From the NCBI GenBank assembly GCA_025617745.1, contig CM046867.1, positions 32,056,628-32,120,627 of the forward strand: a stretch of 64,000 bases of DNA, given 5' to 3'. The notes beneath the pieces are model-generated. The model worked only from the letters and a program-made list of their open reading frames with translations. It was not told where the DNA came from and made no database searches. A program made the position numbers and the translations under genes. Below are positions 56,528-64,000 of the stretch, one piece after another. Origin of the DNA: Heliocidaris erythrogramma (taxonomy: Eukaryota; Echinodermata; Echinoidea; Camarodonta; Echinometridae). Positions within the stretch are counted from its first letter, which is position 1. Each line of letters opens with the position of its first letter.

Positions 56528-57643
56528 CCAAACTTTCAGGATAAAAATTCAAACCGAGGCACCGCATCCAAACATGAGATTGAATATCAAAATTTCCGAA
56601 TTTAAAATGTGCCAGGAAAATGTAATTATTCATAGGGGATGTTGTTAAATACCCTCCTGGCTGTATTCTTTCTCCTTCCCACCCACTCCCTAAGAAAAGT
56701 TCAAACAGTAATAGGCTCATAATTTGCCTTCTGCACAATTATGGAGGGGGGGGGGGGGGTGAATTACCCCCTGCCCCTCTCCCCCACCACCTTAGCAACA
56801 ACTGGCAACTCCCTCGCCTTTCCTTTCTAGGACTCGTTTTGGAAGAGAGGTACCCAGAGGCACTATGTGGTTTGGAAGCAGGTGTATGGATAACGTCAAC
56901 CGCTTCCTCTGTGCTAACATGGTGTATTTAGGGGCTGATCCAGGGTGGGGTGGGGGGGGGGGGTCAGCTGGTTCTCTCTCCCCTTTTTTTTTTGTTGCTT
57001 TTCCAAGACTTTTTGGTTGTACATTACCACAGCAAAAATATGTCTTTTGTTTATTTTTGATGGATGTAAGACTTTTGGAATTCGACCTCCCTTCTTTTGA
57101 CAAGATCCTGGAGCTGCCCCTATGTATTGTTCAGGAGCTCAGCAGAAAATGTCACTTCTTAACTGTTTGTCATCTAGGGCCCCCATGTGGGCTCAATATA
57201 GGGGGGCTAACAAAGGTGTATAAACACCTGAAAGATTAAGAGCAGTGCATGTGCCATTTGAATCATCAAAAGTGAAATAAGATACACTGTACTGACTTTA
57301 TGAAGTGTTCACATTAGTTGCACTCTGCTTATCGTACCAGTGTGCAGTAAGCAATGATGACAGTAACTCAATAGGAGATTTTGATCTATTTTAAATATGG
57401 CCTCTGGAATTTAACAGAGGGTACACATTGCCGTAAATCACCCTATGAGCAATCATCAGAGAACTTCATTTATGTATTTTTCAGTGGCCTACACATTCTC
57501 AGCCTTCGACAGGTTAAGGATTACTTTGAGATAATCTTCTTGTATATAGGCTTCTTGTATAGCATTCTGGTCTCATGGTGTTCCAACATTATTACCCCGG
57601 TCATAGCCGAGTGGCCAAATTATGTACATACATGTAATGGGAT

Positions 57644-58532
57644 CCTGAGTCATATCGAATATTTCATAATCTGGGATTCGACGGCTTTGATTCGATCGAA
57701 TACCGGTGCATCGATAAATGATGGGCGGTGAAAACAGAGTTGCACACAGTTGCACCATGCACCGGTGACCGGTCCGCTGGCATCGCGGGCATATGTGTAT
57801 GGGCTCTCGCTGTCAATGGCTAGTAAAAATCACAGCGGACGAGCCAAAATCTTAAGTTTCTAGTCCGTATGGCTAGCCAAAATATCACTCTAGTGTCGCA
57901 CGAAGCGATGCTCATTGTCGACACACCCGACAATGATTCAAATTCAAAGAATTAATAATCTTACTTTGTCTTTGGAGAGCTGAATGGAACACGTTTGTTC
58001 GATGCAAAAAAAAAAAAACAATACGAAATAAACTTTTCGTCGCTCATGACTCGACTTCATTCAGCTTCAGATCATATCATTCAGAAGTAATTGCCAATTT
58101 GATGAGAGTGTGATATTAGTTATTGCGAATTAAGTAGGAACACCCGTACTCATGCCCGTATTTATCATGTTCAATTATACAATTGTCAAATTGACAATGC
58201 AGAGAGAGTGCAAGAATATTATCGTAAACTTCAGTTCGTAACGACAAAACAATTTTTCCATAGAGAAAGCACAGGTAAAGCGCGACGTCCTCCGCGAGCG
58301 AATTAGCGAAAGTTAGCCAACAGTTTGAAGTCGCCTTCACGTTCTCTGCTAGTATATACGTTATGTAGTATGTACGTTACGGAGTTTCTTTTTTATTTGC
58401 TTTTTTCATGGTGGCTACGGTAGTCAAAAATCTGGCGGACTACAAATCGATGCACCGGATTTGCCAAAACGAATTCGGGATTCGATGTCTTCGATCGAAC
58501 ACCGGCTAACCAATCGATTCGACTCAGGCTTA
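57644..58532. mobile_element. Possible inverted-repeat element with CCTGAGTC ends
   Basis: The left side has CCTGAGTC, GATTCGATCGAATACCGGTG and CATCGAT; the right side has, reversed, CCTGAGTCGAATCGAT, GGTGTTCGATCGAAG and CCGGTGCATCGAT. Order is kept but spacing differs, so the arms are imperfect. No target duplication found. The inside has no clear frame. The left flank has an A-box-like CATAGCCGAGTGGCC. Confidence 0.4.
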
Positions 58533-59863
58533 ATACATGAAGTGCTGTGGAGTGGAGAGTGGCAATTAATGTCTTGCCAAAAGACGGTGCCGAGCTGGGC
58601 TTACGAAGCAAGCTGCATAAATTTTTGGGGAAAATTATTTTTCAATTCTTTTCTGTTTTGATCTGCAAAATTTGTGTACTCGATGTTAGGCAACACACAC
58701 CTGATCATACCAGTGTATACAAGCTGACATGCTTCCTACCAGGTCCTTATTTATCTCCTGTGTAGGGAGTGGTAAATATAGATTAATGCTTGCAATATGA
58801 GAATAATGCTGTGCCAGGACACGAACCCCAGGCCTTTCCATCCCCAGTCAAGTTTCCATTAGACCAGTTTAGTGATAAGGTATATTTCTGTAAAAGTTAC
58901 TTAGAATGACCTGAAAGTTTGCCTAACATAGCAGCAAATAGAGTGCTTAATGGATTCAGTCCTTGCGGATGCTTTCATTTGAAGCAGCTAAACTTCTCGT
59001 TACCAAGGGTTTTCCGAAGTGACATCCATAAATAGTAAAGGCATAATAAGTAAAAGGGTTTTCTCACATTAATACGATACCTCTATATTCCATCACCTTT
59101 TTCCCCCCTCTATCAAGACAAGATTTTCTTCTGAGTGATGTGTGATTTGCACCGTTGATACTCCATTCATAGGGTCCAGACAGGGGTGGGATTACTTAAA
59201 AGTTTGAAGGCCATGTAGATTAAGAGAGGGTACAAACATTGCCTTACAGGGTGTCACGGGTGGAAAAGGATTACTTATCCCTTAATATAGACTTAATGTG
59301 TAATCAGTCATCTCGTAATAGCATCAGTGCCTTAGTGCTATGAGAAATCATGGTGCATGGCCCATTTTAGCAAATATTTTTGAAAAATTTAAGTAACCGT
59401 ATTTACAGTACAAGATTTTTATGTATTTTTTGATGATGCAGAAAAATTATATGAGAAAGGAAGAGAAGTATGAAGTCATCTTTTTTTAAGAGGGGACCAA
59501 GAAGAATATAAAGTTAGTTTTGTGCAGCATTGTACATGTAGGTGCATGTATGAAGTTGTTCAAGTGTTCATTACCGGTCATTCAATAAGTGGTTCAGTTA
59601 GTATAATACACTACTGCTTTGCATGGGTAGTGTAATTTCAATTTAAATCTTAATTTCAAGCAAAATAAATATTTTTGTTGGAAGCTATTTACCCATTTCT
59701 TTGATTTGGGAGGACTTGTATGCAGTTTGTGGGCATTTGTCCAAATTAAAAATATATCCATCCATACATCCATCCATCCATCAATTCTCAAATCAACCAG
59801 TTAGTAAGTATTGAACTAGTTGAGAGGTCAATAATCAATCAGTTCCGATTTATTATATTTCAG

Positions 59864-59951
59864 CCACAGACTGGAATACTTCAAGGAGATAGCATGGGAA
59901 GGCATCGTTGATGTATCAAGTTTACCACTGGCAACATCAGTTTGGAAGTGA
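59864..59951 (+). CDS. C4orf33-like: UPF0462 (C4orf33-like) protein, last coding exon
   Basis: Follows TTATATTTCAG, enters in phase 2 and completes F from exon 4. It reads HRLEYFKEIAWEGIVDVSSL and ends ATSVWK followed by TGA (59949-59951). The HRLEYFK part matches the family (HCLEYFKSF in vertebrates); the last 20 or so residues are lineage-specific. No canonical AATAAA was found close downstream, so the 3' end of the transcript is not placed. Confidence 0.93.
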
Positions 59952-60358
59952 GAGGAAACGTACATTCTCAGAAACTCGTCCTTCCCTCTAACATGGAACT
60001 TGTCATCCAATGGCAACATCGTCGTCATCAACATCATCATCTCTCTTGAGTTTATTGAGCAGCATCTGGGTAAAAATTTCTGAAGCTCTTTGGAAGCGCA
60101 TAGAGATGTTTAACATGATACACTGTATGCTATACAAGAACTGAATATTGATATATGATATAGTGTGTGTAAAGTCTACAGAGATTATGTGCTCTTTAGC
60201 CATTTACTTTAAGAATTGAGTAGTTTCAAACAGGTTGAAATAATGTTTCCTGTGCAGTAATACTGCTTTCAAAACTGGAAAAAAAAATTGCTGAGGAACA
60301 CGAAAAGATAACAATATCATAGTGCATTTAATATGAAACAGTGGAAGAAGCAGTGAAC

Positions 60359-60562
60359 AAGCCAGTTCGTAAATAGTACATGGTACAGGTGACCCAGGTG
60401 ACCCTGCCATGACCCCAATTTGTACGCTCACGTGCAAACTAATTATCATTCTGGTGCACGCATCATGGTGCGCAATCTATGAAAGCGCATAATGGTCAAT
60501 TGTACTCGGTACAAATGACCTTTATCTGCACACGTGCAAATTGTAATATTACGAACTGGCTT
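60359..60562. mobile_element. MITE with AAGCCAGTTCGTAA ends
   Basis: AAGCCAGTTCGTAA at the left and its exact inverted copy at the right. Inner words GGTACAGGTGACC and GTACAAATGACC, and CACGTGCAAA twice, give further imperfect symmetry. About 204 bases, non-coding. Confidence 0.6.
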
Positions 60563-61650
60563 CTTTGAATGGTGTCAGATGCATGCATATTAAAATACCT
60601 TGTGCAGTACAACCTTTTTTTGTATGAAATCAAACATGGGGATCCCTGAAGAAAATGACGACATCGTTACGCAAGATTCCATACTTGTGGTGCAATAGGA
60701 GGTGAGAGGCTTTCGGCTACATCAAAGTCTTATACAGGATTCATAACTGCATGTGGGACCCAAGTAGATTGTTGTTAAACATCCTGGTCATAATTGATAA
60801 TTTCCTTGTTTTCAATTTGTCTTGTCTCATTTGGGGAGAAGGATGTACTGGTCAAGGTTTTTTAGTCAGTCCTCGGCTTAAAAAAGATTCCTGATATCCC
60901 ATAGATTAATATCCAGAATTACGAAAAAATGTATTGTGATGCACGTTCTTGCCAAATGAATGAAGACCTTCGCACAATTTGTAATCTGATTATGACTGGA
61001 TTTTGAAAGAATTAGTTGTCACTTAGGCCTATTATGGTTTTATTAATATGGGCCCTGCATGCATGCATGTTCTCATGTTCCACTAATTACAACATTCACT
61101 GTATGGATCGCTGAAAGAAAAGATGAACAGCCAGTATACCCCGCTTGGAATCTTTACTCTAAGCGATCCAACAATTCAATTTCTTGGCAGGATATACTGG
61201 CGAAAATGGTAAATGATTGGTCCCAAAATGAGGCATTCTGGCACAGAAAAATTGCAGACGTACATTGCAAGATGTCGCCTCTTGAAAACCAATAGTGCTC
61301 TGCCGGTTTTTACATTAATTAGCACATATGGACAAGTAAATTACGGAACGGTATCTGCGAAGTAAAACACATAGTGAAAATCAGTTTCTTCAACAAAACA
61401 TCCTCCCCCTGCCCATGAGGCCTTGCCTCAATGCATAAATCAAGATATCAATATCTGTATCATAATGCCAGAAGGTAATATAAATTGCAAACCTATGTAA
61501 CAACCTGCTGAAAAAACACACACGATAAGTTTCATTGTTGCAAAATAATACTGATAAACTCTTTTAAAGTCAAATTCAGTCTCATCTAGCTCGCGATTTA
61601 TAAACAAAACTTGTGGGTCTCTACAAACAACAACACTAATTGAGAAAAGA
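60563..61650. other. Gene-free stretch
   Basis: No coding signal. The frame at 61059-61295 has no recognisable domain. Confidence 0.4.
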
Positions 61651-61750
61651 ACTGATCACGAGTAAACTTGTTGCGAGTACAACTGATTGCGAGTATAAAA
61701 ACTGATCGCGAGTAGAGCCGATCACAAGTAGAGCTGATCATGAGTAGCAG
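61651..61750 (+). repeat. Minisatellite, unit CTGATCRCGAGTAGAG
   Basis: Six imperfect units of 15-19 bases, each close to (A)CTGATC(A/G)CGAGTA with variable spacers. Confidence 0.85.
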
Positions 61751-61983
61751 TGCTAAAACTGAAATTGCTATGCAATGCATGCTAATTTAATTTGCTGCAG
61801 AAAAAAGGACACTTGTATTCATGCATCTCTTATATTAAATTTCACCTTCATTTCAAAAGACTTTTCCATAAATAATGCTTTTAAAGTTATTACATAAACA
61901 TACTTTTATCAATATGCGCTCTTCAAATGAATGCAAAACACATTTCTATCAATTTTCGTTATCCTCTGTATTGCAAAAGACAT

Positions 61984-62844
61984 TCACTCATCTTCATATC
62001 CTCCTGCAGGGTATATAATTGCGATTTTGCTGAATGGGCGACAGTACTCTCTCGAAGTGGTTTTAACTTTGACATTGCGAACTCTCCCATCTGGACCAGG
62101 GTACACTTGGATTACTCGACCCAACGGCCACTTTCCGCGGACTGCGTAGCATCTGCTAACATGACGATGTCATCAACGCGAACATTTTGACCATCTGCGT
62201 TCCATCTTCACGGCGGAACCAGTAGAGGTAGGACATCTCTCGTCCAGCATTGCCAAAAGGAGTTGACAATTTGTTGAACATATTCAACTCAATGTCTTGG
62301 ATTTCACGAACTTCGGAATGGACCTTGTGGTACGTGACTCAAAGCTGTCCATAGTAGCATGTCGTTTGGACATAAGTAGCTTACGTCATCAGGGTCGTTA
62401 GGAATCCTACCAACAGGATGCTGATTAACCAGGTTGGTTACTTCTAACGGGCATGTGTAAAGCTCAAACGGTGAAAGACGTTGCTCTCCGATAGCTGTCT
62501 TGAGTGCGAATTTACAGCTATTCATCAGTGACTCCGCACATCCATTCTGATGAGGTGCTGAAGGGGTGGTGAATTTCCACTTTGTGCCTTTGTACAAGTA
62601 ATCTTCACTCCATACGGCCCAAAGTAATCTTCACTCTAAACGGCCCAAAGTAATCGCATGAAGTACTGTAGAATGGTAGGGTATGAGGGGCAACTGGTTG
62701 ATCAGGTAATTCTGCCATCAGCTGTTTTTCTACTTTGTGTTCCATCTCTCTACACTTTGTGCATCTGAACCAAGCCCCTAAAGCGGCCGCCATTACACTG
62801 TAAAATTTGGGCACGATTTGAACGCGCCCGAAGCCCCTATGCAT
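61984..62844 (-). pseudogene. BEL/Pao retrotransposon remnant: integrase and C-terminal domain, internally deleted
   Basis: Minus-strand reading, from 62844 downwards: RCTKCREMEHKVEKQLM, a zinc-binding-like part, then YSTSCDYFGPF, the start of the BEL/Pao integrase core. A jump follows, then PSAPHQNGCAESLMNSCK (the PHxxG...E segment with the last catalytic Glu) and a CPNDMLL word. The part down to 61984 fits the DUF5641-type C-terminus (NVRVDDIVMLAD, then YPAGGYEDE and a stop) but has at least one frameshift. Roughly 140 residues of the core, including the central catalytic Asp, are missing. The break is marked by a 25-29-base direct repeat (TAATCTTCACTC...CGGCCC) at about 62599-62655. It is a dead fragment. 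Confidence 0.85.
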
Positions 62845-64000
62845 TATTCATTTTGTAAGATGCTTCCCTACCGCGTATATGCTTTACACGCAAGTAAAAT
62901 ATAAATGTGGATCAGTGTCACGCATGCGCATTAAAAGAGATGTCAAATCCGCTTAATCTATTTGTAGGGGTCATTAATTGAACAACTAGATTATTATTTC
63001 ATTGGACAAATTAAATTACCCTCTGGGTTCGAAAACTATCCGTTATTAAAAGAGACGCGAGATGCACGTGTTGCTCATGGCAAAAGGTATTTATAACTAA
63101 ATGTTCAACCACTAGTAATCTGATATCAACCATACCACCAAGATTCGAGTCACAATCGAACACCCAACATCTCAATCATAAACAAGCACTCAAGGTGTAA
63201 ATCACTTAAAATGCACTTCTAACAACCGACACCTAGACCTATCTAAAAGAGCTAAAATTGTGGTTTAAAACAAGTAAAATGAGCAAACATACTGATTTGA
63301 ATTAAATTAGTAACCCCCGGAATTGAGGTTTAATGAATAAACAAAATAATATTAATCATTATGTTGGGTAAGATACAAAAGGAATATAAAAGAAAACAAC
63401 TCCTTGTTCACAAATATAAAATATCAACACATGAACAATCATATCAAGTCACACAGTTTAAGGTGTTCCCCATGTTAAAGTAAAGAGAAAGTACCGGTAT
63501 AATTATAATAAAAAAGAAAATAACGAATGGCCATAAAAATTAACCAAACTGTTCTCGCAGACGAATATGCATGGCACCGACCAAATTTCACTCTTATAAA
63601 CAGGAACCTTGACAACGGATCAAATCTAAAACTCCTCGTAAGATCTGTCATATATGATGAGTCGACCACTAGTTATGTAGTAATGGCGATTAAAACTCGT
63701 ACCACGAAGCAAGTTCCCATCCATCGACGCAGCCATCTCCTGGAAGATTTGGACTGTCTTTCCGCCACCGTCAAGTGTTCACCAGCAGCCAACGTACGTT
63801 GGTGGTCGTATATGTGCAAAACATTTCAGCACATGAAGAATATAATTAGATGATAAACTTGAAGAAGATACATCTTGGAGACTTGTATCATGTCCCCCTT
63901 CCAAAATATTATAAAAGGATGGAATCACATAATTATCAGGAGCATACTGCAGTCCAACAAACAGTCACAACAGTCATCTCCTTCACAACCGGCGATTGCT
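62845..64000. other. Region upstream of the BEL/Pao remnant, no gene called
   Basis: AT-rich DNA. A 108-codon + strand frame lies at 63527-63853 with no recognisable domain and no hydrophobic or catalytic motif. It might be an antisense view of further retrotransposon sequence, but nothing confirms this. Confidence 0.35.

Noticed and set aside
63527-63853. 108-codon + strand frame near the window end
   Set aside because: No domain; AT-rich and next to a retrotransposon remnant. Left uncalled.

Overview
The window looks like nuclear DNA from a marine invertebrate. It is AT-rich, has introns with GT/AG borders, carries many copies of ACATGTA-type words, and is full of palindromic MITEs, tRNA-derived SINE heads, long poly(G)/poly(C) runs and worn retrotransposons. 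The repeat style suggests an echinoderm, possibly a sea urchin. That is an inference; nothing here fixes the species.

Gene content is low. The one well-supported multi-exon gene is on the + strand: five coding exons (33398-33599, 33870-33927, 47517-47568, 54157-54353, 59864-59951) join in phase to a 198-residue protein of the UPF0462 family (vertebrate C4orf33). Inside its 13.6 kb second intron, on the other strand, is an apparently intact single-exon BTB/KCTD-like gene (36762-37454) with its own AATAAA signal. A decayed duplicate of the 3' part of that gene lies just downstream of it.

Bases 1-33397 hold no gene I can support, only two weak terminal-exon candidates (24684-24809 and 26171-26311). 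This part carries a 2.15 kb tandem duplication (1251-5564) with Helitron/Helentron-like ends, a decayed non-LTR retrotransposon (15651-17187), a second one on the minus strand (31401-32500), and many small inverted-repeat elements. One of these (27617-28171) has an exact 8-bp target duplication and hAT-type ends.

Intron 2 of the UPF0462 gene is a nest of mobile DNA. It has a 1.18 kb terminal-inverted-repeat element containing three near-perfect TGACGTAA palindromes (34545-35720), and a 1.06 kb element with long inverted repeats and an exact 9-bp target duplication (39334-40392). The latter carries the first part of a RecQ-type helicase, like a Pack-MULE, and sits inside an older small hAT-like element. 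Introns 3 and 4 hold simple-sequence tracts, degenerate tandem arrays, a nested TTAA-flanked element, a 198-bp tandem duplication and a complete-looking tRNA-derived SINE. After the gene come a small MITE, a minisatellite and a deleted BEL/Pao integrase remnant (61984-62844, minus strand).

The genes form no pathway together. The interest lies in the nested gene arrangement and in the density and nesting of non-autonomous mobile elements.
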